Shown here: piece after piece, positions 1 to 8,405 of the stretch
Layout of the letters: every line of letters starts with the position of its first letter
How positions within the stretch are numbered: the stretch's first letter is position 1
Assembly (NCBI RefSeq): GCF_009690905.1
Contig: NZ_VOSW01000007.1
Span: 84,600-148,599 of the forward strand
Source of the DNA: Paraburkholderia madseniana
GTDB taxonomy: Bacteria > Pseudomonadota > Gammaproteobacteria > Burkholderiales > Burkholderiaceae
DNA: 64,000 bases
Direction: 5' to 3'
Position numbers and translations under genes: made by a program
The notes under the pieces: model-generated
The model's database searches: none
Seen by the model: the letters and a program-made list of their open reading frames with translations, nothing else
Told to the model about the DNA's origin: nothing

Positions 1-375
1 CTGTCCAGCGTGTCGGATGAGCGGCTTGCTAGTGCTTCCGGGTTGTCGAACTTTTTTCGGACTTTGTCTGGGGCGATTGGGACGGCTATTAGTACGACGT
101 ACTGGGAGAATGACACCATCTATCATCATGCGATGTTGACTGATTCTGTGAACGTTTATGCGGCTAATACGAATGCCTATACCAACGCGTTGGGGAGTCT
201 CGGGCTTTCTGGTGATAGCCTCACCGCTCAGTTGAATCAGGTTGTTACTGCGCAGGCTTATATGATGGCCACTAATGACTTTTTTCGTATTTCTTGTGCG
301 GCGTTTCTTGTACTGGCCGTGCTTGTTTGGGTTACTAAGCCCAGGAAGGGGGTTGGGCCTTCTACGGGGCACTGA
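1..375 (+). CDS. EmrB/QacA-type multidrug efflux MFS transporter, C-terminal fragment
   Basis: The frame is open from the first base and ends at a TGA at 373-375, so the gene begins outside the window. The visible 125 residues open with LSSVSDERLASASGLSNF and run on into a GAIGT segment, which matches the periplasmic loop and start of the last helices in 14-TM DHA2 drug:H+ antiporters of the EmrB family. A final hydrophobic helix (FFRISCAAFLVLAVLVWV) precedes a short basic cytoplasmic tail, as in that family. Many codons end in T or G, unlike the C/G-ending codons of most neighbours. The family call is firm; the substrate cannot be inferred. Confidence 0.75.
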   Translation: MSSVSDERLASASGLSNFFRTLSGAIGTAISTTYWENDTIYHHAMLTDSVNVYAANTNAYTNALGSLGLSGDSLTAQLNQVVTAQAYMMATNDFFRISCAAFLVLAVLVWVTKPRKGVGPSTGH

Positions 376-859
376 GGGTTTTTTTTGCCTTCGGCGGTGG
401 TGGTTTTTTTGTTGGGTTGTTGGTGTGGTTGAGCTCTGTGTTTGTGCTCCTGGGGCGTTGGCCTTTCCTTGAATTGTTAGTGGTCTATTAGCGTTGCCTG
501 TGCGGGGCGGCACCTACTTTTCTTTGCCGGCTGCAAAGAAAAGTAGGCAAAAGAAAGCAGCTCAAACCGCTAATGCTAAGCGGGGCCCGTGGTCTGCTGC
601 GGGTAGTGGTGCATCTGGAATCTGTGTTCGTGCACCGGCATACGCCAGTGACAAGGGCGTCATTCTTCCGGCGGCGCTGCGCGCGCCGAAGAGTACTTCT
701 TAAAACCACTCGTCATGCTTTTGCGTTGTCGGGTGGTAGCGTCTGATTTCTTGTGTGCAAAGCCAATCGGATTGTTCTACACGCGTTGTCTGGTGCAGCG
801 ATCCTCGTAGAGGATCGCGAACTGGTTCGTTGCTGACTGCGTTGCCGCTTTTTCCTCTC
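376..859. other. Intergenic stretch with a dispersed repeat and no convincing gene
   Basis: The first 100 bases after the efflux gene are strikingly G/T-rich on the plus strand. The rest contains the palindromic repeat annotated separately at about 494-703. Open frames on both strands here are best explained as readings of that repeat. I see no ribosome binding site paired with a plausible start. Confidence 0.5.
494..703. repeat. Paraburkholderia-type dispersed intergenic repeat with perfect palindrome
   Basis: Positions 513-527 (CCTACTTTTCTTTGC) and 533-547 are exact reverse complements separated by a 5-nt loop, giving a 15-bp perfect hairpin. It is followed by an AAAGAAAGCAGCTCA-type tail. 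From memory this motif and its flank recur in many intergenic regions of Paraburkholderia genomes, where the frame through it is often annotated as a small hypothetical protein. The copy here lies between convergent genes (efflux gene ends at 375, lipoprotein gene ends at 860). The hairpin is seen directly; membership in a repeat family is recalled, not computed. Confidence 0.55.
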
Positions 860-1360
860 CTACTGCGTTATCGCTTCCCCACTCGTTCCCGGGACCGATT
901 GTCCCTGCAATGCATCGGGGTGCATCGCCGTTGGTGCTGGTTGCGATGGTTTTGTGTCGCTCTGCGGCGCGCCCGGCGTGTTGCCTCGTACGTATTGCTT
1001 GAAGTCGGCGCCCGCCTCCCATGGGTTTGGTTTGCAACCCATTGAGCCGTCGCAATGCGCTGCGAAACCTATCGTTGCTGTGCCGTCCGGGTTTGGGGTC
1101 CGCGTGATCTGGTACGCCAGCGCGCGCTTGCCGCCGTCCGGGCCCGATGTCTGGATCAACGTGTCAGTCGAAGACTCGATCTTGTACGTCGAATGGCCCG
1201 CTACCCACGTCTGCGCTCGCTGCCACCAGATATCGCACTCGGCCTTGCTCGAACACGTCAACGGCGTCGTCGCGATCTGCATCACGTCCGGGTTCACCTG
1301 ACCCTGCGTCGAACACCCCGCCGCCACTATGCACACTACGGCCAACAGACCTTTTTTCAT
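860..1360 (-). CDS. Putative outer-membrane/periplasmic lipoprotein, unknown function
   Basis: The 166-aa product starts with a short basic N-terminus, a hydrophobic stretch and a lipobox ending at Cys16 (VAAGC), so it should be processed by signal peptidase II and acylated. The mature part has four further cysteines (about residues 36, 42, 103 and 108), then a Pro/Ser/Thr-rich, probably disordered tail after residue 125. I recognise no enzymatic motif. The gene stands alone between the repeat and the gshA terminator. The lipoprotein call is good; the biological role is unknown. Confidence 0.65.
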   Translation of the reverse strand: MKKGLLAVVCIVAAGCSTQGQVNPDVMQIATTPLTCSSKAECDIWWQRAQTWVAGHSTYKIESSTDTLIQTSGPDGGKRALAYQITRTPNPDGTATIGFAAHCDGSMGCKPNPWEAGADFKQYVRGNTPGAPQSDTKPSQPAPTAMHPDALQGQSVPGTSGEAITQ

Positions 1361-1521
1361 CGCCTTGAAGCCTCCCGCTCTGGAGCGTGTCGTCTAAGTT
1401 GGACCGCATCCTCGGCACGGTGTTTCATGTCCATTTGCGAATGGCTAAACGAACGGTGATTTTGCCGATACAGTTGGGCCGACGGCGGCGCTTTGCGTAG
1501 ACGTTACCTGTGCCCAATAAA

Positions 1522-1543
1522 AAGCGGCCCGCCAAGGCCGCTT
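1522..1543 (-). terminator. Rho-independent terminator downstream of gshA
   Basis: AAGCGGCC (1522-1529) pairs with GGCCGCTT (1536-1543) across a 6-nt loop. Read on the minus strand it is followed by TTTTTATT. It lies about 95 bases past the gshA stop, in the right orientation. A weaker hairpin (AATGCCG...CGGCATT, about 1560-1590) sits between. Confidence 0.7.
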
Positions 1544-1637
1544 CGTGCTTCACAAATGAAAATGCCGCTCAGCGTTAACTGAACGGCATTAGTCCCCAGG
1601 CTGCTTTTTCCGGCGCGCTGCCTACGTTCGTCGTCGT

Positions 1638-3284
1638 TTAGACGCTAAACCGGTTCAACGTGTACGCCCTGTAGGCCGCGACGAATGCGTCGAATGAACC
1701 CACCTCTTCTCGCTCAAGCTTGGCCTGCTCTGCAAGCGATTGCGTAGCGAGGTCGGCGAATTCTTTCGTCTGCGCGGCATCCAGCGGGCGCGCGCGGAAA
1801 TAGGCGGCGTGCGCTTCGCTTTGCTCGAGGCCAAAGGTGAGGAAGCTCTGCTGCTTGTCGCGCATCGTCTGTAATACGCGTGCAGACGGTGTCAGCGAGA
1901 CATCCGCCAGTTTTGCCCGTTGAACCGCCACGGCGCGTGCGTGTGAGTCGCCGCCATGCAGCGCGTCGAGTGTTGCCGCGGCTGCGTCGATCTTGACCAG
2001 TAGTTCGTTCGCCCAATCTGTCATCGCGATCGGGTTGCCGTCGCGCGTCAGTTCGAGGCCCGGTTTGCGGCCTTCCATCGTCACGCGGCCGAAGTTCTGA
2101 TTGGCCTCCGCGTACGCGTCCGGCGGCAGCGGTGCGCTGTCGTCGAGCGCGCAGACCAGCAGGTAGGCGTCCAGAAAACGCGACGTCTCCAGTGAAATGC
2201 CGGTCGGCTCGAAGGGATCGATGTCCATGCAGCGCACTTCGACGTATTGCACGCCGCGGGCAGCCAGTGCATGCAGCGGACGCTCGCCGGGATACGTGAC
2301 GCGCTTCGGACGGATCGTCGAATAAAACTCGTTTTCGATCTGCAGCACGTTCGTGTTGATCTGCACCCACTCGCCGTCGCGCTGCGTGCCGATCGCTTCA
2401 TACGCGGGATACGGCTGGCTCACGGCCTTCGCGAGTGCGTCGAGGTAGCCCGGCAAGGTGTCGTAGTCGGCGTGCAGCGCCGCTTGCGCCGTGGTGTTCG
2501 AGTAGCCGAGGTCGCTCATGCGCAAGCTGGTCGCGTACGGGCGATACAGCGTGTCGGCGTCGAAGGTTTCGAGCGTGTGCTGGCGATCGCGCAGGAATCG
2601 GCGATCCAGTGCCGGCGATGCGCCGAACAGGTACATCAACAGCCAGTTGGTGCGGCGGAAATTGCGGATCAGCGCGAGGTAACGGTCGGACTGGAAATCG
2701 ACGGCGTTTGCCGTGGATTGCTGGTCGGCATGCAACGCCCGCCACACTTCTTCGTTCAGCGAATAGTTGTAGTGGATGCCCGCAATGCACTGCATCGTGC
2801 GGCCGTAACGGAGCGCGAGGCCAATGCGGTACACGTACTTCAGTTTGCCGATATTCGACGTGCCGTAATGCGCGATCGGAATGCCTTCGTCCGTTTCAGG
2901 CAGCAGGCCCGGCATCGAGTTGTTCCACAAGATCTCGTCGCCGAGTTCAGCGTAGACAAAACGATGCAGCGTATCGAGTTTCTCGAGCGTGATCGCGACG
3001 TCGTGTTCAGCCGGCGTAATCAGTTCAAGCAGTGCTTCGGAATAGTCGGTGGTGAGCGACGGATGCGTGAGCGCCGAGCCGAGCGCGCGCGAATGCGGCG
3101 TCATGGCGAGCTTGCCGTCGTGCGTTACGCGCAAGCTTTCCCTTTCGATGCCGCGCAGGCCGCGTATCAGCGCGTCGCGCTGTGGGCCTGTGGTCAGCAC
3201 GGACAGGCGGTGCGAGAACGCGTCGTTCGTGCGGGAAGGTGTCGTGTTTGGCATTGATGCGAGTCGGGCGTTGTCGGCCGCCAT
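1638..3284 (-). CDS. gshA: Glutamate-cysteine ligase (E. coli GshA type)
   Basis: Catalyses ATP-dependent formation of gamma-glutamylcysteine from glutamate and cysteine, the first step of glutathione synthesis in the cytoplasm. The sequence follows E. coli GshA closely: LRGIERESLRV near the N-terminus, a TTDYSEALLELITP segment, the HYGTSNIGKLK region and the HYNYSLN motif. Length (548 aa from this start) is close to the family's roughly 520 aa. The start is uncertain. ATG at 3284 has a weak GAAG upstream; a GTG at 3296 and an ATG at 3254 (beginning MPNTTPSR, about where conservation starts) are alternatives. The gene is monocistronic with its own terminator. Confidence 0.93.
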   Translation of the reverse strand: MAADNARLASMPNTTPSRTNDAFSHRLSVLTTGPQRDALIRGLRGIERESLRVTHDGKLAMTPHSRALGSALTHPSLTTDYSEALLELITPAEHDVAITLEKLDTLHRFVYAELGDEILWNNSMPGLLPETDEGIPIAHYGTSNIGKLKYVYRIGLALRYGRTMQCIAGIHYNYSLNEEVWRALHADQQSTANAVDFQSDRYLALIRNFRRTNWLLMYLFGASPALDRRFLRDRQHTLETFDADTLYRPYATSLRMSDLGYSNTTAQAALHADYDTLPGYLDALAKAVSQPYPAYEAIGTQRDGEWVQINTNVLQIENEFYSTIRPKRVTYPGERPLHALAARGVQYVEVRCMDIDPFEPTGISLETSRFLDAYLLVCALDDSAPLPPDAYAEANQNFGRVTMEGRKPGLELTRDGNPIAMTDWANELLVKIDAAAATLDALHGGDSHARAVAVQRAKLADVSLTPSARVLQTMRDKQQSFLTFGLEQSEAHAAYFRARPLDAAQTKEFADLATQSLAEQAKLEREEVGSFDAFVAAYRAYTLNRFSV

Positions 3285-3296
3285 GTGCCGCTTCAC

Positions 3297-3591
3297 TGCT
3301 TAGGTGCAGCACTGCGCGGTTGACAACGTTCGGCGGAATTTTCGGGTAGCGGGCACTTTAACATCTCGCCACGACGGCTGCTTGAGGCCGCTTCGGACGG
3401 CCTTCCGACGACACAACCTGGCCTGATTTCAGCACGGTTCAGCACAAAAGGGGCTGCCCTGCGCCTTACGCTACCCTTCACGCGCCCGACGCGCGATTCG
3501 CGTGGCGTCGTCCGAGTGCTGCCGCCGAGCTAGCCGCCTGCCCACGGTCCGTCGGTTCCGTGCGGCCCTCCTCCCGGACCGCCACACGATC
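3297..3591. other. Intergenic region upstream of gshA
   Basis: About 295 bases between the gshA start and the end of the alkA gene. It should hold the gshA promoter, but I do not see a clear -35/-10 pair. The frames present lack family features and ribosome binding sites. Confidence 0.4.
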
Positions 3592-4509
3592 TCAGCCGCC
3601 GCGCGCTGCGCCGGCCCGATCCGCCACCTCGTTCCACAGGTGCATCGCCGCGTACGCGCGCCACGGCCGCCATGTGTCGGTGCGGGTGCGTTGCTGCGTG
3701 GGCCGCACGAGCGCCGGATCGCGCGCGCAGATCGACTGCATCAGCACGAGGTCCCAAGCAGGCCAGGCGTCGGCATCACGCCATGCACGCATCGCCACAT
3801 ACTCGACTGTCCATGGCCCGATGCCAGGCAATGCGAGCAAGGCTGCGCGCAGGCTGTTGGCATCGGCGACGTTGCTGTCGAGCGGCACGTCGCCCGAAGC
3901 GACCGCCTGCGCAAACCCTTGCAACGCCGCTACGCGTTTACCCGGCATGCCGATCTTTTCCAGATCCACCGCCGCGAGCGCGGCGGGCGTCGGAAAGCGC
4001 CACGCGGTGTTCTCATGCGGATGACCGTCGATGCGTTCGCCGGCACGCTGCACCAATCGTCCGATGATGGTGGTCGCCGCCTTCACGCTGACCTGCTGCC
4101 CGACGATCGCGCGCACCACCAGCTCGAAGCCCGACCACGCGCCCGGTACGCGCAATCCCGGCACGGCTTCGATCAACGGCGCGAGCCATGGGTCGGCGGC
4201 CAGTTCAGTGCCGATTTTCTTCGGGTCGGCGTGCAGGTCGAACATCCTCGCGATCGGCGCGGCGAGCGCGTCGGCGTGACGGCTCGCAGGACCGTCGATG
4301 TTCGCAACGATGCAGCGCTTGCGCGGATGCAGGCGCACGGTCAGCGTGCCACTGTCGCCGGCCCAATCGATCGCGCGGCGATAGGCGCCGTCTTCGACGG
4401 CTTCGACGCCAGGCGTCGCGCGTCCGCCGAAAAAGCGGAGCAGGCGCGGCCAGTCGAAGGGTGGTTTGAAGGGCAGTTCGAGTGTTGCGACGTCGTCAAG
4501 CGTACTCAC
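3592..4509 (-). CDS. alkA: DNA-3-methyladenine glycosylase (AlkA-like, HhH-GPD)
   Basis: Base-excision repair glycosylase that removes alkylated purines. The product (305 aa from GTG at 4509) has an AlkA N-terminal domain (about 1-100) followed by the HhH-GPD fold: VVRAIVGQQVSVKAATTI, then the helix-hairpin-helix LLALPGIGPWTVEYVAMRA and the catalytic-aspartate segment WPAWDLVLMQ. The chosen GTG overlaps the TGA of the upstream ada gene as GTGA, implying translational coupling. An open frame extends 69 codons further upstream inside ada but is low-complexity and unlikely to be translated. Length fits E. coli AlkA (282 aa). The operon with ada matches the adaptive response to alkylation. Confidence 0.88.
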   Translation of the reverse strand: MSTLDDVATLELPFKPPFDWPRLLRFFGGRATPGVEAVEDGAYRRAIDWAGDSGTLTVRLHPRKRCIVANIDGPASRHADALAAPIARMFDLHADPKKIGTELAADPWLAPLIEAVPGLRVPGAWSGFELVVRAIVGQQVSVKAATTIIGRLVQRAGERIDGHPHENTAWRFPTPAALAAVDLEKIGMPGKRVAALQGFAQAVASGDVPLDSNVADANSLRAALLALPGIGPWTVEYVAMRAWRDADAWPAWDLVLMQSICARDPALVRPTQQRTRTDTWRPWRAYAAMHLWNEVADRAGAARGG

Positions 4510-5681
4510 GCGGCATGGTCCAGGTTGGTGGTGGTTGCGATGGCCACGTGCTCGCGGCGATCGGCTTCGTCGCGCGAAACGTCGCCTGCGTGCTGGGCTT
4601 CGTTGTCGAGCAGTGCGGCCTTTCGCGGCAGGCCCCAGCGGTATCCCGCCAGCGCCCCGCCCTTCTGCAGGACCCGGTGACATGGAATCGCCAGCGCGAC
4701 CGGATTCGTCGCGCACGCGCTTGCCACAGCGCGCACGGCCCGCGGTGAGCCGACCGCTTCCGCGATCTGCGAATAGCTGCGCGTCTCACCGTAGGGAATG
4801 CGCCGCAGCGCATCCCATACACGTTGCCGGAACGCGGTGGCGGCGATATCCAGCGGCAGATCGAAGTCCTGGCGGGTGCCGCGCAGATAGGCGTCGATCT
4901 GGGCGATGAACGGTGCGAGCCGCGTTGCGTCTTCGACCAGTCCGGCGTTAGCGAACTCACCGCGCAGATCGTCGACGAGTATTGCGGCATCGTCGCCGAA
5001 ACCGATTTTGCAGATGCCTTTGTCGGTTGCTGCGATCAGCACGAAGCCGAGCGAGGTCGGCGCGCTGGCGTAGCGCACAGTAAGCCCGGCGCCTTTGCGG
5101 CGAAACGCGGATGGCGCCATGCCCAATTCGGCTGAAGCGCTGTCGTACATCCGCGATGGCGAGCCGAAGCCGGCGTCGAGCGTAGCGCGCGTCACGTCCG
5201 ACCCGCTCTGCAGCGCATCGCGCAACGCGGCGCCGCGTTGCGCGGCCTGATACTGACGCGGCGAGACGCCGACCACGCGCTTGAACAGACGCTGCAAATG
5301 GAACGGGCTGACGTGCACCGCGTCGCTTAGCTGCGCGAGCGTGAGGCGCTGCTGCGGATCGGCATCCAGCGCAGCGCAGGCGCGATTGACGATCTCCAGC
5401 TCGCGCGGCAGGCCGCCGGGCTGGCAACGCTTGCAATCGCGATAGCCCGCGGCGCGCGCGGCGTTTGCGTCGGCGAAGAACGCGACGTTTTCACGACGCG
5501 GCTGGCGTGACGCGCACGACGGGCGGCAGAACACGCCCGTCGTTTTGACGGCGTAGAAGAACGCGCCGTCGGCCTGCGGCTCGCGGCGGACGACGGCTTC
5601 CCAACGCTCGGCGTCTGTGGCCCAGCGCGGCGTGCTGACGGCGGCTTCGTTGCTGGTCTCGGTAAGATCGGTGCGGTTCAT
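4506..5681 (-). CDS. ada: Ada bifunctional methyltransferase/AraC-type activator
   Basis: Repairs alkylated DNA by irreversible methyl transfer and, once methylated, activates the adaptive response. The N-domain zinc cysteines C52, C56, C83 and C86 have the same spacing as E. coli Ada C38/C42/C69/C72; C52 would accept methyl groups from phosphotriesters. An AraC helix-turn-helix region follows (about 95-195), then the O6-methylguanine methyltransferase domain with the active-site motif IPCHRV (C334). The start ATG at 5681 (391 aa) has GGGA 7-8 bases upstream and is preferred over an upstream frame opening at 5738. All key residues are present. It is cotranscribed with alkA. Confidence 0.95.
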   Translation of the reverse strand: MNRTDLTETSNEAAVSTPRWATDAERWEAVVRREPQADGAFFYAVKTTGVFCRPSCASRQPRRENVAFFADANAARAAGYRDCKRCQPGGLPRELEIVNRACAALDADPQQRLTLAQLSDAVHVSPFHLQRLFKRVVGVSPRQYQAAQRGAALRDALQSGSDVTRATLDAGFGSPSRMYDSASAELGMAPSAFRRKGAGLTVRYASAPTSLGFVLIAATDKGICKIGFGDDAAILVDDLRGEFANAGLVEDATRLAPFIAQIDAYLRGTRQDFDLPLDIAATAFRQRVWDALRRIPYGETRSYSQIAEAVGSPRAVRAVASACATNPVALAIPCHRVLQKGGALAGYRWGLPRKAALLDNEAQHAGDVSRDEADRREHVAIATTTNLDHAA

Positions 5682-5859
5682 GATGGTCCCGGAAAGGCGG
5701 TGTCGATGCTCACCAATGTAGGCCGCATGCCGAAACACTACGCCCCGGTTCTTGCTCTGTCATTGCGCTTCCTCGTAGGGCCGGAAGCCCCGCCGGTCGC
5801 CCGTTTCGCCTCAAACTGCGACAATTTGGCCCAATATCGGGTTTTCCCTTAAAAAGTTA

Positions 5860-5888
5860 TTGCGTCGCATCAACCCCATGTGTATATT
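5860..5888 (+). promoter_or_regulatory. Strong sigma-70-type promoter for a small RNA
   Basis: TTGCGT (5860-5865) and TATATT (5883-5888) are separated by exactly 17 bases. The predicted start of transcription is about 5895. No open reading frame with a ribosome binding site follows before the terminator at 5928-5957, so the transcript would be a short non-coding RNA. Confidence 0.6.
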
Positions 5889-5894
5889 AGTACC

Positions 5895-5957
5895 TGTCTC
5901 CTCCATGTCTCCTCCTGATATGGATTCAGCCCGCTCCACATAGAGCGGGCTTTTTTT
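5895..5957 (+). ncRNA. Candidate small RNA with twin anti-Shine-Dalgarno motifs
   Basis: Between the promoter at 5860-5888 and a strong intrinsic terminator lies a predicted transcript of about 63 nt. Its 5' single-stranded part contains a perfect 10-nt direct repeat, TGTCTCCTCC, at 5895-5904 and 5906-5915. Each copy carries CUCCUCC, complementary to ribosome binding sites. The 3' half is the terminator hairpin and U-tract. This layout resembles CUCCUCCC-motif regulatory RNAs known in alphaproteobacteria (CcsR family), although no relationship is shown. The transcript and its targets are inferred; the promoter, repeat and terminator are seen directly. Confidence 0.55.
5928..5957 (+). terminator. 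Intrinsic terminator of the small RNA
   Basis: AGCCCGCTC (5928-5936) pairs perfectly with GAGCGGGCT (5943-5951) over a CACATA loop, followed by six further T residues. Confidence 0.85.
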
Positions 5958-6079
5958 CGTCTGAACATTTCTGATCTGCCCCTCGTGACGAGTTCATCGC
6001 CCGCTCTCGCGGCGCCGTCCTTTCTCCTACACTGGTGGCTGTTCATCCGTTCTGCGAGCAAGCCTTGGGGGCGTTCGAT

Positions 6080-6505
6080 ATGAAAATCCACATTCGCGAG
6101 ATCGATCACATCGTCATTCGGGCGTCGAACGTTCCGCAGATGACGCGCTTTTACTGCGAGGTGCTCGGTTGCAGCATCGAGAAGGAGCAGCCCGATCTGG
6201 GGCTGATGCAGTTGCGCGCGGGGCGCTCGCTGATCGACCTGCTAAAGGTCGGCGCCAAGCTCGATCACCCCGAAAACGGCGTGCCGGGCGCGGGGCGGAA
6301 TATGGACCACGTGTGTTTGCGGGTTGAGCCGTTCGACGCCGAGGCGCTCAAGGCGCATCTGGCCGAACACGGCGCGCGGCCCGGCGAGGCGGCTTTGCGC
6401 TATGGCGCGGATGGGTTTGGGCAATCCCTGTATCTGTTCGACCCGGAAGGCAATATGGTCGAGCTCAAAGGGCCGCCCGAAGCGTCGCGTGTTACGTCGC
6501 TGTAA
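6080..6505 (+). CDS. VOC-family (glyoxalase/bleomycin-resistance fold) protein
   Basis: A 141-aa cytoplasmic protein with the paired beta-alpha-beta-beta-beta units of the vicinal-oxygen-chelate superfamily. Likely metal ligands are the His in EIDHIVIRAS, the His in MDHVCLRVE and the Glu in NMVELKG near the end. A further acidic ligand is not obvious to me. The start ATG at 6080 has GGGGGCG upstream, and the conserved domain begins right there; the frame is open to 6035, but those residues look non-homologous. The gene stands alone. The fold assignment is solid, but the substrate (glyoxalase, dioxygenase or resistance protein) cannot be told from sequence. Confidence 0.8.
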   Translation: MKIHIREIDHIVIRASNVPQMTRFYCEVLGCSIEKEQPDLGLMQLRAGRSLIDLLKVGAKLDHPENGVPGAGRNMDHVCLRVEPFDAEALKAHLAEHGARPGEAALRYGADGFGQSLYLFDPEGNMVELKGPPEASRVTSL

Positions 6506-6539
6506 CGGGCGCTGCCAAGGCCTTTACCAGGCTACCAGG

Positions 6540-7097
6540 CTACCAGGCGTCGGCGGGCGCCTTCAACACCGTCCACTCGATCTTCACCGCATCGGCTTCA
6601 GCGCTACCGAGCCATGCTTCGCCGTCCTGCACGGTGCATTGCAGACGCATGGTCCGTTCGGCCAGCGAGCCGAGCGCGGCGGCGACGTCTTCGCCGAGCG
6701 TCCATACCGTCACATTGCGCATGCGTTCGACCTTGCTGCGCACGCCTTGCCACCAGATGTCCGACGTGCGGCCGCCATAGGCGATCACGATCACCTCGTT
6801 CGAGCGGCCGCTGGCCTTGGCAATGCGCCGTTCGTCCGGCTGGCCGACTTCGATCCAGGTTTCGATCGCGCCGGTGAGGTCCTTCTGCCACAGGTCCGGT
6901 TCGTCGACATCGGACAAACCTTTGCAGAATTCGAGGCGTTCCTGCGCGAACAACGCGAACGCGGCGACGCGGACCATCATCCGTTCGTCGGTTTCCGAGG
7001 GATGGCGGGCGATCGTCAGGGAATGGTCGGCGTAATAGTGCCGGTCCATGTTGGCGATCTGGAGTTCCGCCTTGTAAATCGTCGATTTGAGAGCCAT
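6540..7097 (-). CDS. yaeQ: YaeQ family protein
   Basis: A 185-aa protein matching the E. coli YaeQ family (about 181 aa) from its first residues (MALKSTIYKAELQIANMDRHYY) to its end, including a DEPDLW segment and the ETWIEVGQPDERRIAKASGRS core. The fold is related to PD-(D/E)XK nucleases, but the biochemical role of the family is not settled. The start ATG at 7097 is chosen because homology begins there; the frame continues upstream to 7187 without recognisable sequence. No strong ribosome binding site is visible. It is convergent with the VOC gene. Confidence 0.85.
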   Translation of the reverse strand: MALKSTIYKAELQIANMDRHYYADHSLTIARHPSETDERMMVRVAAFALFAQERLEFCKGLSDVDEPDLWQKDLTGAIETWIEVGQPDERRIAKASGRSNEVIVIAYGGRTSDIWWQGVRSKVERMRNVTVWTLGEDVAAALGSLAERTMRLQCTVQDGEAWLGSAEADAVKIEWTVLKAPADAW

Positions 7098-7250
7098 GCC
7101 GTTACTAAACCAGGCGCTCGCTCCACCGGAGCGAACAGAAAAAGAATCGTCGACGGCGCGTTGCCGTGTTCCGTGTTTGTTGTACATCGCGTGTTCCTCC
7201 CGAGCCGAAAAAGCCGGCTACTGTTGCGACTATCGCAACGGGAGAAGCAT

Positions 7251-8228
7251 TTATCGCGCCACTGTCGGCTCGAAAGCGGTGCCATACACCCCGGCAGCGG
7301 CTTCCCGTAAGGCTTCCAGCACGACGGAGGCCGCTGGCGAAAGCAGATGCGACTGGCGCGTGATGATACCGAATGTATCCATTCTGCACGGTAAATCGAT
7401 CGGTACCTGCTTGAGAACACCATACTGTTGGTACTGACGCGCCACTTCGTCAGGTAAAACCGCCAACATGTCGCTTTGAAGTAATAAGCTCGAAATCGCC
7501 AAAAAATTGTTGGTATTGACGACGTTTTGGGGCGGATTCAGTCCGATCTGCGAAAACATCAGATCAAAGCGATGGCGCAAAACGCTGCCCGGCGGGTGCA
7601 AAACCCAGCTCGCGTTGACGATTCCGCGCAGTGTCAAACTTGTTTCATTTTCGAGAGGATGGCCGGGACGCGCCACCACGCACAGCGGCTCGTCGGCGAG
7701 CGGTTCGTAGCGGACTTCCGTCTTGAACTGGTTCTGCCGCTCCAGTACCCGGCCGACCATGATGTCCAGCTCGCCTTCGGCGAGCTTCGGCAGCATCACG
7801 TCCGACGTTTCCACCTCCACCCAGATTTGCAACTGCGGATAGCGTTCCTTCACGCTGGCGATGGCGCGCGGCACCATCGTCGCAGCGGCCGCGGCGATCA
7901 CGCCGATCCGCACCTGGCCGGCCAGACCGGCGCGCAGTGCCGAGATTTCATCGTGCGCGTGGCTGAGATTCGAGAGCACCATGCGCGCGTGACGGATCAT
8001 CACTTCGCCATACAGGGTGGCGTGCATGCCGTGCGGCGTGCGGTCGAACAGACTCACCTCCAGCATGTCCTCCAGCTCTTTCAGGAGCCGCGACGCGGCA
8101 GGCTGGGTCATGCCGAGCACGTCGGCAGCGCGCCGGACGTTGCCCTCCTCTTCCATTGCTGCGAGCAGCAGCAACTGTCGCGTCTTGAGCCGCGCCCGCA
8201 CGAACCAGTTCGAGTAGCTACGCGTCAT
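7251..8228 (-). CDS. LysR-type transcriptional regulator, GbpR-like, likely of the arabinose genes
   Basis: A 325-aa LysR-family protein. It has an N-terminal winged helix-turn-helix (about 15-75, with NVRRAADVLGMTQPAASRLLKELE) and a C-terminal periplasmic-binding-protein-like effector domain (about 105-300). The start ATG at 8228 is preceded by GGGAG at 9 bases; the frame is open to 8294 but those codons lack a binding site. It is transcribed away from the aldehyde dehydrogenase and ABC transporter genes, the usual arrangement for a LysR regulator and its target. The best resemblance is to GbpR-type sugar-transport regulators. The effector is not shown; L-arabinose or a derived acid is an inference from the neighbours. 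Confidence 0.85.
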   Translation of the reverse strand: MTRSYSNWFVRARLKTRQLLLLAAMEEEGNVRRAADVLGMTQPAASRLLKELEDMLEVSLFDRTPHGMHATLYGEVMIRHARMVLSNLSHAHDEISALRAGLAGQVRIGVIAAAAATMVPRAIASVKERYPQLQIWVEVETSDVMLPKLAEGELDIMVGRVLERQNQFKTEVRYEPLADEPLCVVARPGHPLENETSLTLRGIVNASWVLHPPGSVLRHRFDLMFSQIGLNPPQNVVNTNNFLAISSLLLQSDMLAVLPDEVARQYQQYGVLKQVPIDLPCRMDTFGIITRQSHLLSPAASVVLEALREAAAGVYGTAFEPTVAR

Positions 8229-8297
8229 GGCCTGTCTCCCTATGCAGCTCGATGCCGTCTGTCGGACGATTTGCCGTCGTTGAGTCTCCATCATGCC

Positions 8298-8313
8298 ATA
8301 TCGAAATTGATAT
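8298..8313. promoter_or_regulatory. Candidate LysR operator (ATATC-N6-GATAT)
   Basis: A perfect inverted repeat, ATATC (8298-8302) and GATAT (8309-8313), sits in the 177-bp gap between the divergent LysR gene and the aldehyde dehydrogenase gene. LysR proteins usually bind dyads of about this size with a T/A pair some 11-12 bases apart. This is the only clear dyad in the gap. Confidence 0.45.
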
Positions 8314-8405
8314 CGGGATGGCCGAAAAAGGGATTGGAAAGTTATTGGGGCGGCTCATACCATTCGTGGACTTTCTGAGCTTCCCCATGTGGCGCCCTCC
8401 CGTCG

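Noticed and set aside
494..703. 69-codon open frame as a protein gene
   Set aside because: It has no convincing start context, its composition follows the palindromic repeat, and the hairpin lies inside it; treated as a repeat.
2247..3257. 336-codon open frame antisense to gshA
   Set aside because: Third-position bias of the GC-rich gshA gene explains the long antisense frame; no motif or ribosome binding site.
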